Shown here piece after piece: positions 18,185-26,930 of a DNA stretch of 64,000 bases. The DNA lies in NCBI RefSeq assembly GCF_025403375.1, contig NZ_JAMPTM010000009.1, positions 1-64,000 of the forward strand, written 5' to 3'. Position numbers and translations under genes: made by a program. Position 1 is the stretch's first letter; every line of letters starts with the position of its first letter. The notes under the pieces were generated by a model. The model worked only from the letters and a program-made list of their open reading frames with translations. It was not told the DNA's origin and did no database searches. Origin of the DNA: Frankia gtarii (GTDB lineage Bacteria; Actinomycetota; Actinomycetes; Frankiales; Frankiaceae).

Positions 18185-20272
18185 TCACCCAGGGGTGTCG
18201 AGCACGATCAGCGCATCGACGGCTCTGATCCCGTCCGCCGTCACCATCACCGGGTTCACGTCGACGGACATCACCTCGGGGCACTCCACGCTCAGCTGGC
18301 CGACGCCCAGCACCACCTGCGCCAGCTGCTCGCGGTACTCCTTCGGCAGCCCCCGGGTCGGGTGGTCGATGCGTCCCCCGGCGATCCGGTCGACCGCGGC
18401 GCGCGCCTGCGCGAGACCGAACGGTGCGCGCAGCAGGACCGGTTCGCCGATCAGCTCGATCAGGACGCCGCCCAGTCCGACCGCGACCATCGGCCCGAAG
18501 ACCGGGTCCCGTTGCATGCCCACCGCGAGTTCCAGCCGCGACGAGACCATCTCCTGCACGAGAATGCTGTCGACCGTGACCGACGGCTGCTCCTCGCGGA
18601 AGCGCTCCGTGAGGAGGTCGAACGCCTCGAGTACCTCCCGCTCGCTGCGAAGGTTGAGCACCAGGCCGCCGGAGTCCGACTTGTGCGGCAGGTCGTAGGA
18701 CATGACCTTCAGCACGACCCTCGATCCGATCTCCCGGAACGCCGCCACCGCCTCGTCGGCGCTCGAGCAGGTCCGCTCGCGGGAGACAGGTACGCCGTAG
18801 CGGGCCAGCACGTCCTTCGCCGTCGTCTCCAGCACGAACGGTCGGGATCGCGCCTCGTCGAGGGCCTGCCTGCTCCGCGCGGCCCGCTGCTCGTCGACGG
18901 TGAACCCGTCGTCGGGCATGACTCGGCGCGACGTCCGGGCGATCGCGGCCACCGCCTGGACCGCCCGGGTCGGGTCGGTGAAGCTCGGGATGTCCCGGCC
19001 CTGCATCAGCTCGGGGTTGACCGCGACGACGGGCACGAGCGGCTTGTCCTGAGAGTGGTAGACCTCGACGATGGCATCCGCCCTCGTGTCCCCGCCGTAC
19101 CACCCGAGGACCACTCCGGCGTCGATGCTGTCGTCGCTGAGCAGCTCGCGCAGGATCGTCGCGTACACCTCACCGGTGATGAGACCGACGCCCGGCGTCG
19201 TGTCGATCGGGTTTCGCGCGCTGCCGAACGCCGGGATCACCGCGGCGATGCGCTCCTGGGTCCCGGCCGCCAGCTCCGGCACCTCGAGTCCGTGGTTGGC
19301 GGCGTCGCCGGCGAAGAGCACGCCGGCCCCGCCGGACTGCGTGACGATCCCGATCCGGTTGCCGCGCATGCGACGGCCGTCCTGCAGGGCGATCGCGTAG
19401 TCGAGCAGCGTGTCGATCGAGTCCGCCTCCAGCACGCCGTACTGCTCGCAGACGGCCCGGTACACCTCGGCCGATCCGACGATCGACGCGGTGTGGCTCA
19501 GCACCGCCCGGGCCACCGCCTCGGAGGTCCCGGGGCTCACACTGATGATCACCTTGCCGAGCTCGATCGCCCGTTTCGCCGCCCGGAGGAACGGGGCGGG
19601 ATCGCGCACACCTTCGGAGAACATCGCGATCACCTGGAGCTCCGGCTGCTCGACGAAGTACTCGAGCACGTCGAAGAGGGTCACGTCGCACTGATTGCCG
19701 GTGCTGGCGAACATCCCGACCCCGACGCCGCGGTTGACCGCGCGGTTGAGGATGAACGCGCCGAAGCCACCGCTCTGGGAGACGATTCCCACCGGCCCGG
19801 GCTTGGGCCGCTGTTCGCCGGGAGGGATGGCGAAGGTGGCCATGATGTTGTCGTACTGGTTCATGTAGCCGACGCAGTTGGGCCCGACCACCGGGAAGCC
19901 GTGCTCCCGGGCCAGCGCGGCGATCCTCTCCTGGATCTGTGTTCCCTCCCCCCCGACCTCGCTGAATCCGGAGCTGATGAGGTACACGCCGCCGTGCCCG
20001 GCGGCGATGCTGTCCTCGATCACCGCCACGACGTGCGTGGCCGGCACGAGCACGACGATCAGGTCCGTCGGTTCGGGCAGGTCGCGCACGGAGGGATAGG
20101 CGCGATCCCCGAACACCTCGGGGCTGCGTGCGTTCACGGGGTACAGCCGGCCCTTGAAGTCCTGCTTCAGGTTCCCGTACACGCGCCCGCCCAGCGCCCC
20201 GGGCTTGTCCGTGGCCCCCACCACCGCGATCGACGCGGGGCGGAAGACCGCCTCCAGCGGCAGCGAGCCCAT
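18185..20272 (-). CDS. Acyl-CoA synthetase (NDP/ADP-forming), acetate-CoA ligase family
   Basis: Single-chain enzyme of 695 residues making acyl-CoA from acid, ATP and CoA through a phosphohistidine. Domains in order are a CoA-binding Rossmann domain (about 10-130, with VVGATDKPGALGGRV), two ligase domains with the SQSGGFGAF motif and the predicted phosphorylated His260 in LSHTASIVGS, then an ATP-grasp domain (about 480-690, VVLKVMSYDLPHKSDSGG). The ATG at 20272 shares one base with the stop of the upstream SDR (TGATG). The reading frame stays open far upstream inside that SDR gene, but that part is not protein-like. It probably activates the substrate of this operon. Confidence 0.93.
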   Translation of the reverse strand: MGSLPLEAVFRPASIAVVGATDKPGALGGRVYGNLKQDFKGRLYPVNARSPEVFGDRAYPSVRDLPEPTDLIVVLVPATHVVAVIEDSIAAGHGGVYLISSGFSEVGGEGTQIQERIAALAREHGFPVVGPNCVGYMNQYDNIMATFAIPPGEQRPKPGPVGIVSQSGGFGAFILNRAVNRGVGVGMFASTGNQCDVTLFDVLEYFVEQPELQVIAMFSEGVRDPAPFLRAAKRAIELGKVIISVSPGTSEAVARAVLSHTASIVGSAEVYRAVCEQYGVLEADSIDTLLDYAIALQDGRRMRGNRIGIVTQSGGAGVLFAGDAANHGLEVPELAAGTQERIAAVIPAFGSARNPIDTTPGVGLITGEVYATILRELLSDDSIDAGVVLGWYGGDTRADAIVEVYHSQDKPLVPVVAVNPELMQGRDIPSFTDPTRAVQAVAAIARTSRRVMPDDGFTVDEQRAARSRQALDEARSRPFVLETTAKDVLARYGVPVSRERTCSSADEAVAAFREIGSRVVLKVMSYDLPHKSDSGGLVLNLRSEREVLEAFDLLTERFREEQPSVTVDSILVQEMVSSRLELAVGMQRDPVFGPMVAVGLGGVLIELIGEPVLLRAPFGLAQARAAVDRIAGGRIDHPTRGLPKEYREQLAQVVLGVGQLSVECPEVMSVDVNPVMVTADGIRAVDALIVLDTPG

Positions 20273-21195
20273 CAGCCGACCTTCTTCAGCTGCACGTTGT
20301 CCCGTGCCTTCGCGAGGAGACCGGGGATCACGCCGTCGAGCTCCTCGACCTCCCAGCGGGCGCCCTTGTCCTCGGCCGGTCCCCGCGCCCATGGCTCGGC
20401 CACCGAGACGGAGCCACCCGAAACGAGGAACACCCGGCCCGTGACGTCCTTCGCCGCCTCGCTCGCGAGCCACACCACCATGGGTGCGACGTTGTCGGGA
20501 TCGAGCGGAATGAACTCCTTCGATCCGCTGTCCCGCAACGCCTTCGCCGCCGCCGCGACGGGGCGGTCCTCGGTCATTCTGGTGAGGCCGGTCGGCGCGA
20601 TGGCGTTGACGCGCACGCCGTAGCGCGCGAGCTCCTGCGCCGCGATGATGGTCAACGACGCGATGCCCGCCTTGGCGGCGCCATAGTTGGACTGCCCGGG
20701 ATTGCCGAACAGGCCGGAGCCGGAGGAGGTGTTGATCACCCGGGCGTCCGGGGCCGTGCCGCTCTTGGCGAGATCCTTCCAGTAAGCGGCGGAATGTCGG
20801 AGCGTGGCGAAGGTGCCCCGGAGGTGGACGCGGATGACGTCGTCCCACTCCTCGATGGACATGTTGGCGACCGTGCGGTCCCGCAGGATCCCGGCGTTGT
20901 TCACCAGGACGTCCAGCCGGCCGAACTCCGAGATGGCCGAATCGATCAGGTTCCGGGCGCCGTCCCAGTCGGAGATGTCGTCGGCGTTGGCGACGGCGGC
21001 GCCGCCCGCGGACCTGATCTCTTCGACGACGGCTTCGGCCACCTCGGAGCGACGACCCGTGCCGTCCCGGTCCGCGCCGTAGTCGTTGACCACCACGCGC
21101 GCACCGTGGCGGGCGAACTCCAGCGCCTCGCCGCGTCCGATCCCGCGACCGGCCCCGGTGACCACCACGACCTTGCCTTCGACCCTGCCGAGCAT
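20272..21195 (-). CDS. SDR, 3-hydroxyacyl-CoA dehydrogenase (MFE-2-like) type
   Basis: NAD(P)-dependent SDR of 307 residues. Motifs are VVVTGAGRGIGRGEAL, VVNDYGADRDG, LVNNAGILRD, NTSSGSG, and the catalytic Tyr/Lys in YGAAK. The long loop after the second strand and the length match the dehydrogenase unit of peroxisomal multifunctional enzyme type 2 and its bacterial single-domain relatives, so 3-hydroxyacyl-CoA oxidation is the likely role. Start MLGRVEGKVVVVTGAG. It is the first gene of a two-gene unit with the acyl-CoA synthetase, and a CTGAA-N5-TTCAG palindrome lies 86 bases upstream. Confidence 0.9.
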   Translation of the reverse strand: MLGRVEGKVVVVTGAGRGIGRGEALEFARHGARVVVNDYGADRDGTGRRSEVAEAVVEEIRSAGGAAVANADDISDWDGARNLIDSAISEFGRLDVLVNNAGILRDRTVANMSIEEWDDVIRVHLRGTFATLRHSAAYWKDLAKSGTAPDARVINTSSGSGLFGNPGQSNYGAAKAGIASLTIIAAQELARYGVRVNAIAPTGLTRMTEDRPVAAAAKALRDSGSKEFIPLDPDNVAPMVVWLASEAAKDVTGRVFLVSGGSVSVAEPWARGPAEDKGARWEVEELDGVIPGLLAKARDNVQLKKVG

Positions 21196-21281
21196 CCTCG
21201 CTCCTAACCACTTGGCCGCCCGGCCGTCGCCGGCGGTATGACGTACTCCGCCGTGAACGTGAGCGGGCGGATCTCAGGAAA

Positions 21282-21296
21282 CTGAATCGGATTCAG
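21282..21296. promoter_or_regulatory. CTGAA-N5-TTCAG operator-like palindrome, copy 1
   Basis: CTGAATC-G-GATTCAG, seven-base arms around one base, upstream of the SDR/acyl-CoA synthetase unit. The left flank GAAA is shared with the copies at 26819 and 42970. This suggests one repressor, probably of TetR type, acting at three places. Confidence 0.6.
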
Positions 21297-21370
21297 GAAA
21301 TTATCGACGTCACAAACCGAAGGTCAAGGGCTGGTGGTCGGGCAGATACCGAACTGCGGGCCAAACCGGG

Positions 21371-22537
21371 CTACAGTGCGGCCTGGTCTCCGAGGATCAC
21401 GGTCGCCTGGGCCGAAAGCTGGCCTCCGTTGCCGTGCGCGACCGCGGTGTGTACATCTGATTGCTGCCGAACGCCGGCTTCACCCCGGATCTGACGGACC
21501 GCCTCGATGATCGTGAAGATCCCGTACATCCCCGGATGGCAGTACGACAGACCACCGCCGTTCGTGTTGACCGGCAGCTCGCCCCCCGGCGCGATCCGGC
21601 CGTCCGACACGAACGCGCCACCCTCGCCTTTCGCGCAGAAACCCAGGTCCTCGAGAAACATGATCGTGTTGATGGTGAAGGCGTCGTAGAGCTCGACGAC
21701 GTCGATGTCGGCGGGCCGCAGACCGGCCATCGTGAACGCCCGCGCCGCCGAGTCCCTCGTCGCGCTGACCGTCAGATCAGGCATCTGGGAGATGGAACTG
21801 TGCCAGTGCGCCTCGCCCGCACCGAGCAGGTACACCGGTCGCTCGCGCAGGTCCCGGGCGCGCTCCGCCCGCACCATCACGGCCGCGCCACCCCCGTCGG
21901 TGGTCAGACAGCAGTCGAGCGAGGTGAACGGGGAGGAGAGCATCGGGCGGGCGAGGACATCCTCGACGGTCAGCGGCCCCCGCTTGAACGCCACCGGGTT
22001 GAGCCGGGCCCACGCCCGGGCCGCCACCGCCACCTCGGCGAGCTGCTCCCGCGTCGTGCCGTACTGGTACATGTGCCGGGCGGCGGCGAGCGCGTAGCCC
22101 GACATGGCACCGCGCGGCCGGTAGGCCCGCTCGTAGTTGGGTCCGTCGACCACCGGGGCGCTCGCCCGCCCCTGCCGGCTCGCGGAGCGCGACGTCGACC
22201 CGTACACGATGAGCGCCACATCGCACGCGCCGGCGATCAGGGCCTGGGCGGCATGGTGCAGGTACGACACGAACGAACTGCCACCGATCATGGTGCTGTC
22301 GGTGTATCGAGGTCGGATGCCCAGGTACTCCCCGATGTCGACCGAGGGCAGCACATGTCGGGAGAGCACACCGAACAGGCCGTCCACGTCGTTCTTGCCC
22401 AACCCGGCATCGTCGAGGGCACGCACGGCGGCCTGGGCCGCCAGCTCGATCGAGTACCGGCCCGCGCCCACCTCGCCCAGGTCCGATTCGGCCACGCCGA
22501 CAACCGCGGTCCCACCGCGCAGGCCGCCGTGACTCAT
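21371..22537 (-). CDS. Thiolase-like protein, Ltp2/SCP2-type, predicted aldolase
   Basis: A 388-residue thiolase-fold protein. The position of the thiolase nucleophile reads IGGSSFVSYLHHAA, without cysteine. The second half keeps VELYDAFTINTIMFLEDLGF and FCAKGEGGAF, and ends NTNGGGLSYCHPGMYG, where the canonical GHP is CHP. Loss of the cysteine with a conserved tyrosine is the state of Ltp2, which catalyses retro-aldol cleavage of steroid side-chain CoA esters; such a role here is inference. ATG 22537 overlaps the stop of the DUF35 gene (ATGA), so both subunits are made together. Confidence 0.87.
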   Translation of the reverse strand: MSHGGLRGGTAVVGVAESDLGEVGAGRYSIELAAQAAVRALDDAGLGKNDVDGLFGVLSRHVLPSVDIGEYLGIRPRYTDSTMIGGSSFVSYLHHAAQALIAGACDVALIVYGSTSRSASRQGRASAPVVDGPNYERAYRPRGAMSGYALAAARHMYQYGTTREQLAEVAVAARAWARLNPVAFKRGPLTVEDVLARPMLSSPFTSLDCCLTTDGGGAAVMVRAERARDLRERPVYLLGAGEAHWHSSISQMPDLTVSATRDSAARAFTMAGLRPADIDVVELYDAFTINTIMFLEDLGFCAKGEGGAFVSDGRIAPGGELPVNTNGGGLSYCHPGMYGIFTIIEAVRQIRGEAGVRQQSDVHTAVAHGNGGQLSAQATVILGDQAAL

Positions 22538-22929
22538 GTGGCCGCCCGCGGGGCGAAGACCAGCCGGGTGTCGGCGCCGTCCGAGGTCTCGAACCGGCAG
22601 ACGACGCGTAACCCGATCGGCACCTCCTCGGCCGGCACGTCGACGACGCTGCTCATCATCCGGAACCCCTCGTCGAGTTCGACGATGCACACCGAGTACG
22701 CGGGACCGCCGGTGGACGCCACCGCCGTGTTCGAGTAGACGGTCCCCTGTCCAGCGCTGCGCTGGAAGGCCAGGTCCACGCTGCCGCACACGTTGCAGGC
22801 CACCCGGGGGTAGAACACGGCCGCGGCGCACTTCCCGCAGCGCTGGTACAGCAGCGAGCCCGCGGCCAGGCCGTCCAGGAAGGCCTGATACGGCCGCAGG
22901 TTCTGATCGAGGATCTCGACGTCGCTCAC
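22534..22929 (-). CDS. DUF35 zinc-ribbon/OB-fold partner protein
   Basis: A 131-residue protein starting with GTG. The zinc ribbon is CGKC...CNVCG at about residues 29-46, followed by an OB-fold with FQRSAGQGTVYSNTAVAS, YSVCIVELDEGFRMMS and IGLRVVCRFE. It is the acyl-CoA-binding partner of the thiolase-like protein next to it; the two genes overlap by four bases. The arrangement is like ChsH2-Ltp2 of actinobacterial steroid degradation, although here DUF35 is a stand-alone domain without a MaoC-type hydratase. Confidence 0.87.
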   Translation of the reverse strand: MSDVEILDQNLRPYQAFLDGLAAGSLLYQRCGKCAAAVFYPRVACNVCGSVDLAFQRSAGQGTVYSNTAVASTGGPAYSVCIVELDEGFRMMSSVVDVPAEEVPIGLRVVCRFETSDGADTRLVFAPRAAT

Positions 22930-23751
22930 TCAACGCCCCCGGAAGGCCGGGGATCGCCGCTCGACGAAGGCAGCCGTCGCCTCGCGATGGTCCTCGCTCA
23001 CCATCGTCGCGCCCTCGAGCAGCAGAGACGTGTCCAACAACAGATTCGCCCGTTCGCGCAGCACCTTGTTCACGGATGTCTTGGTCCACCGGGTGGCGAG
23101 CGCGGGGCCGTTCGCGAGCCGGTCCGCGACCTTGTGAGCCGCGTCGTCGAGCTCGTCGTCCGGGAACGACTTGACGACCAGGCCCAGCTCGGCCGCCTTC
23201 TTCCCGGTGATCCGCTCACCGGTCAGCAGGTAGTACTTGGCCGTGTTGACCGGCAGAAGCAACGGCCAGATGATCGCTCCGCCGTCGCCCGCGACCAGCC
23301 CGATGTCCACGTGCGTGTCGGCGAACACCGCCTCGTCGGCGGCGAACACGATGTCGCAGAACAACGCGATCGTGGCGCCCAGGCCCAGCGCGTATCCGCG
23401 CACCGAGCACACGATGGGCTGTTCGACCTCGAGCAGGTTGGTCACCAGGCGCTTGGCCTTGCCGAGCAGCTTCCCGACCCGCATCGCGTCGCTGATCGCC
23501 TCGCCGCCGCCGTCCGCGGCGGCCGCCATCCCCTTGACGTCTCCCCCGGAGCTGAAGGCCCGCCGCCCGGCGCCCGTGAGCAGAATGGCGCCCACGCTGG
23601 CATCGTCACGGACCGTGTAGAAGAAATCCTCCAGTTCCTCGTGCATGCCGTCGCCGACCGCGTTCAGCGAATCGGGCCGATTGAGCGTCACGGCGAGGAG
23701 GCGCCCCTGCTGCTCGACACTCAGGGTGCGATAGTCATATCTGTCAGTCAT
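22930..23751 (-). CDS. Enoyl-CoA hydratase/isomerase (crotonase family)
   Basis: Crotonase-fold protein of 273 residues. Family motifs are LLAVTLNRPDSLNA, AILLTGAGRRAFSSGGDVKGM (first oxyanion-hole region) and VRGYALGLGATIALFCDIVFA (second oxyanion-hole region). The usual catalytic glutamate region reads DVVFAADEAVFADTHVDIGLVAGDGGAI in outline. It probably hydrates an unsaturated acyl-CoA formed by the ACADs of the operon. It ends directly before the GTG of the DUF35 gene and overlaps the second hydratase gene by eight bases. Confidence 0.9.
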   Translation of the reverse strand: MTDRYDYRTLSVEQQGRLLAVTLNRPDSLNAVGDGMHEELEDFFYTVRDDASVGAILLTGAGRRAFSSGGDVKGMAAAADGGGEAISDAMRVGKLLGKAKRLVTNLLEVEQPIVCSVRGYALGLGATIALFCDIVFAADEAVFADTHVDIGLVAGDGGAIIWPLLLPVNTAKYYLLTGERITGKKAAELGLVVKSFPDDELDDAAHKVADRLANGPALATRWTKTSVNKVLRERANLLLDTSLLLEGATMVSEDHREATAAFVERRSPAFRGR

Positions 23752-24589
23752 GTCGTCCTTCTACATCTCTTGCGGGACGGTCACCCTCGGGAGCGCCGCC
23801 GTCGGGAGCGCCGCCGTCGGGACCGCCACGAATGCGGGAAACGACCGCCGCGCGCGCTTCCTCGCGGCCGGGCGCGGCGATCGCGGCGAGCTGGCTCTCG
23901 ACCTCGGACTCGAGCTGCTCGGGCAGGGTTGCCGTCAGCGAACGCTGGAGCAGCGCCTTGGTGAGCGCCAGGGCCTCTCCCGGCACCGCGGCCAGCAGCA
24001 GCGCCCGCTCGCGGGCGACCGGGAGCAGGCGCGATGGTTCGACGATCTCGGAGACCAGGCCCCATTCCTGGGCGGCCGACGCGTCCAGGTGCCGACCGGT
24101 GGCGAACCACTCGAACGCGCGGGACGCCCCGACCAGGCGGGGCACGAAGTAGGAGGCACCGGCGTCGGGCGTCACCCCGACCGAGGCGAACGCCGGCACG
24201 AACCGGGCCTCGGTCGAGGCGATGCGGATGTCCGCTGCGCAGGCCAGTGCCAGCCCCGCCCCGGCCGCCACCCCGTTGACGGCCGCGATCACGGGCTTGC
24301 GCAGGCTCGCCAGCGCCAGGACATGCGGATTGAAGCGCACCCGCAGGCCGGTCGGTCGCTTCGTCTTCGGCCGGTCGGCGCGCAGATCGGCCCCGGCGCA
24401 GAAGCCGCGACCCGCACCGGTGATGATCACTGCCCGGATGTCGGGATCTGCCGCCTCCGACCAGGCCGCGGCAAGCGCCTCGACCAGGGCGGAATCCAGG
24501 GCGTTCAGCCGCTGCGGGCGGTTGAGGATGACGGTGAGGACCCCATCGGAGCGGTCGAGCTCCAGCACGGAGCCGGGTTGGCCGGTCAT
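23744..24589 (-). CDS. Enoyl-CoA hydratase/isomerase (crotonase family), second copy
   Basis: A 281-residue crotonase-fold enzyme, only distantly similar to its neighbour. Motifs: LTVILNRPQRLNALDSALVEAL, IITGAGRGFCAGADLR and VNGVAAGAGLALACAADIRIAS, with VGVTPDAGASYFVPRLVG in the catalytic region. The C-terminus carries a Gly/Ala/Asp-rich extension made of a short repeated GGAP unit, probably a slippage product. Two different hydratases in one operon suggest a second round of beta-oxidation or a ring hydrolase in the style of ECH-like C-C hydrolases. The start overlaps the ACAD stop (ATGA). Confidence 0.9.
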   Translation of the reverse strand: MTGQPGSVLELDRSDGVLTVILNRPQRLNALDSALVEALAAAWSEAADPDIRAVIITGAGRGFCAGADLRADRPKTKRPTGLRVRFNPHVLALASLRKPVIAAVNGVAAGAGLALACAADIRIASTEARFVPAFASVGVTPDAGASYFVPRLVGASRAFEWFATGRHLDASAAQEWGLVSEIVEPSRLLPVARERALLLAAVPGEALALTKALLQRSLTATLPEQLESEVESQLAAIAAPGREEARAAVVSRIRGGPDGGAPDGGAPEGDRPARDVEGRHD

Positions 24590-25725
24590 GCCCGGGGCAT
24601 CCGCAGGACCCGCTGGGCCAGGATGTTCTTCTGGATCTGCGAGCTACCGCCGTACACACTCACCGGCCGCGACGAGAGATAGGCCGACAGCCGCTGGGGC
24701 GCCCGGCCGAGCCAGACATCGGGGCCGAGGAGCTCGATCGCGAGATGCTGGATCGACTGCTCGGCGTCGGCCCAGAGCAGCTTCGCTATCGATCCCTCCT
24801 CACCCGCGAGCTGTCCCGACACCCGCAGCGAGAGCTGCTCGAGGACGGTCAGACGCAGCGCCTCACCCTTGATGTACGCCGTGGCCAGCGCGGGGCGCAC
24901 CGCGGGATCGGCCAGTCGGCCGCGTTCGGCGGCCAGCTCCTCGAGTCGCCGCAGGGTCGCCTGGTACTTCGGGACGAATCCGGTGTCCCCCGGCCCGCGC
25001 TCGTAGGCGAGTGTCGTCATGGCGATGGACCATCCCCCGCCACGGTGGCCGAGCATGTTCTCCCGCGGGATCCGGACGTTGTCGAAGAAGACCTCGCTGG
25101 TCTCCGGCTCGCCGTTGGCGAGGTAGATCGGCCGGGCCTCGATGCCGGGCACGTTCATGGGCGTCAGCAGGCAGGAGATGCCCTTGTGTTTGGGCTTGTC
25201 CGGGTCGGTCCGGACCAGCAGCAGGCACCAGTCAGCGGCGTGCGCGCCGCTGGTCCACATCTTCTGGCCGTTGACCACCCACTCGTCACCCTCGAGAACC
25301 GCTCGGGTGCGCAGCCCCGCGATATCCGAGCCGGCCTCCGGCTCGCTGAAGCCCTGGCACCACACCGCGTCGCCGGTCAGCAGCATCGGCAGGAACCGCT
25401 TCTTCTGCTCCTCGGTGCCGTGCGTCCACATCGCGCGGCCGAGGAAGTTCACGTTGCCGGGCAGCGGTGGGGCATCGGCGCGGGCGGTCTCCTCCCCCAG
25501 GATGGCGTCGAAGATCGGGCTCAGCCCGCGACCGCCGTACTCGACCGGCCACGACATCGCGACATAGCCCGCCTTGTGCAGGGTGCGGTGCCACTGCTTG
25601 CGGAACTCGGTCCGCCCCGCCGGGTCCTCGATGACGTCACGCCAGCCCGGGGGGATGTTCTGCCCGAACCAGGCACGCAGCTCGGCGCGGAACGCCGCCT
25701 CCTGCGCCGTGTCTCGGTAGTCCAC
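24586..25725 (-). CDS. Acyl-CoA dehydrogenase, large-subunit type
   Basis: A 379-residue ACAD. It has WPVEYGGRGLSPIF, the FAD/substrate loop WCQGFSEPEAGSDIAGLRT, WVVNGQKMWTSGAHAADWCLLLVRT and a C-terminal SVYGGSSQIQKNILAQRVL. It resembles the FAD-carrying subunit of actinobacterial heteromeric FadE pairs such as FadE26-FadE27 and FadE28-FadE29 (by family resemblance). The small-type ACAD gene lies three bases upstream, so an alpha2beta2 complex is likely. Such pairs usually act on bulky substrates: sterol side chains or rings. Confidence 0.92.
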   Translation of the reverse strand: MDYRDTAQEAAFRAELRAWFGQNIPPGWRDVIEDPAGRTEFRKQWHRTLHKAGYVAMSWPVEYGGRGLSPIFDAILGEETARADAPPLPGNVNFLGRAMWTHGTEEQKKRFLPMLLTGDAVWCQGFSEPEAGSDIAGLRTRAVLEGDEWVVNGQKMWTSGAHAADWCLLLVRTDPDKPKHKGISCLLTPMNVPGIEARPIYLANGEPETSEVFFDNVRIPRENMLGHRGGGWSIAMTTLAYERGPGDTGFVPKYQATLRRLEELAAERGRLADPAVRPALATAYIKGEALRLTVLEQLSLRVSGQLAGEEGSIAKLLWADAEQSIQHLAIELLGPDVWLGRAPQRLSAYLSSRPVSVYGGSSQIQKNILAQRVLRMPRA

Positions 25726-25728
25726 GAA

Positions 25729-26781
25729 TCACCGACCCCCTAACCGGGCATGGGAAATCTCCGCGAGCTGATGTCGCTCATCGCCGAGCACCTGGGCGGA
25801 AAGCATCGCCCGGCGGAGGTAGACGTGGGCGAGGTGCTCCCAGGTCTGGCCGATCCCGCCATAGACCTGCATGACCGTCTCCAGGACGTCCCGGGCGGCC
25901 GCGGAAGCGTATGCCTTGCCGGTCCGGGCGGCGAGAAGTGCTTCGGGCACGGCGAGCTCGTCGACGCCCCAGGCCGCGTACTTCACCGTGCTCGCCGCGC
26001 CCTCGACGCGCACCAGTGCCTCGGCGCACATGTGCTGCACCGCCTGGAACGAACCGACGGGGACACCGAACTGCACCCGGTCCTTCGAGTAGTCGACGGC
26101 CCCGGCGAGCGCGCCGCGCATGGCCCCGACGATGTCGGCGGACGCGGCCGTCAGGGCGAGGGCCAACCACCGGTCGACACCGTCCTGGTCGAGCGGGTAC
26201 TCCTCGAGGCGCTCGCCGACGGCGATGCCGGCGACCGTGCGGGTCAGATCGGCGGCCTCGAGCGGCTCCACCTCGGTCACGCCATACCGGGCAAGCGTCC
26301 ACCCGGCCGCGGCGGGCACCAGCCCGAGCGCGAACCCGGCGTCCGCGCAGTCCCACCCGAATCCGCCCTCGTCGGGACGCGCGGCGAACGTGCCGAGATC
26401 GGCCGACAGCAGGACACTGGCCCGGGTCGACCCGTCCGCCAGCGGCCCCACCACTCTCGCCGGCGCGCCGGCGAGGGCGAGCAGCTCGACGGGCAGGATC
26501 GCCGCCCCCAGATACGGCAGGGGCACGAGCCGGCTCCCCAGCTCCTCTGCCGCGATCATGACCTCGACCCCGGACGCCGCCGGTGCACCGGTCGCCCCGC
26601 GCAACCGGAGCCCGGGCACGCCGATGGCGCTCAGCTCGGCCCATCCGCGCCCACGGTCGGCGCCGGCCAGATCGGCGCTGGACAGGCCCATCTCCGCGGC
26701 GGCGCCACGGACGACGTCGCGGAGCATGCGCTGTTCGTCGGTCAGCAGCGCAAGCACATCGGGCCTCCTCTCAGGTGCCAC
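25729..26781 (-). CDS. Acyl-CoA dehydrogenase, small-subunit type
   Basis: A 350-residue ACAD-family protein, start at MAPERRPDVLALLTDEQRM. The central domain is shortened and rich in Ala/Gly, while the C-terminal helical domain is normal (FGVPVGSFQAVQHMCAEALV, MQVYGGIGQTWEHLAHVYLRR). This is the pattern of beta-subunits in alpha2beta2 ACADs, where FAD is bound mainly by the partner (24586-25725). It is the first gene of the operon down to 21371, and a CTGAA-N5-TTCAG palindrome is 38 bases upstream. Confidence 0.9.
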   Translation of the reverse strand: MAPERRPDVLALLTDEQRMLRDVVRGAAAEMGLSSADLAGADRGRGWAELSAIGVPGLRLRGATGAPAASGVEVMIAAEELGSRLVPLPYLGAAILPVELLALAGAPARVVGPLADGSTRASVLLSADLGTFAARPDEGGFGWDCADAGFALGLVPAAAGWTLARYGVTEVEPLEAADLTRTVAGIAVGERLEEYPLDQDGVDRWLALALTAASADIVGAMRGALAGAVDYSKDRVQFGVPVGSFQAVQHMCAEALVRVEGAASTVKYAAWGVDELAVPEALLAARTGKAYASAAARDVLETVMQVYGGIGQTWEHLAHVYLRRAMLSAQVLGDERHQLAEISHARLGGR

Positions 26782-26818
26782 GGACGGTTGCGGGTTCGAG
26801 CCGGCATCCCGCCGGAAA

Positions 26819-26833
26819 CTGAACCAGATTCAG
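26819..26833. promoter_or_regulatory. CTGAA-N5-TTCAG operator-like palindrome, copy 2
   Basis: CTGAA-CCAGA-TTCAG with the same GGAAA left flank as the other two copies, 38 bases before the start of the ACAD pair. It probably controls the ACAD-hydratase-DUF35-thiolase operon. Confidence 0.6.
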
Positions 26834-26930
26834 CCAGTCTTGCCCGACCGGGCCGGCAGCGTCAACACACCGGACCGACGGCCTCAGCCGGCCGCACCGA
26901 CGGCGTCACCGGCCGGGCGCGGACCGCGAG

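Noticed and set aside
18101-20623. An 840-codon plus-strand open frame
   Set aside because: Antisense to the acyl-CoA synthetase; no recognisable motif and composition typical of a shadow frame.
18185-21211. A 1,008-codon open frame joining the acyl-CoA synthetase to upstream sequence
   Set aside because: Residues before MGSLPLEAV lie within the SDR gene in another frame and are Arg/Gly-rich and not protein-like; the true start is ATG 20272.
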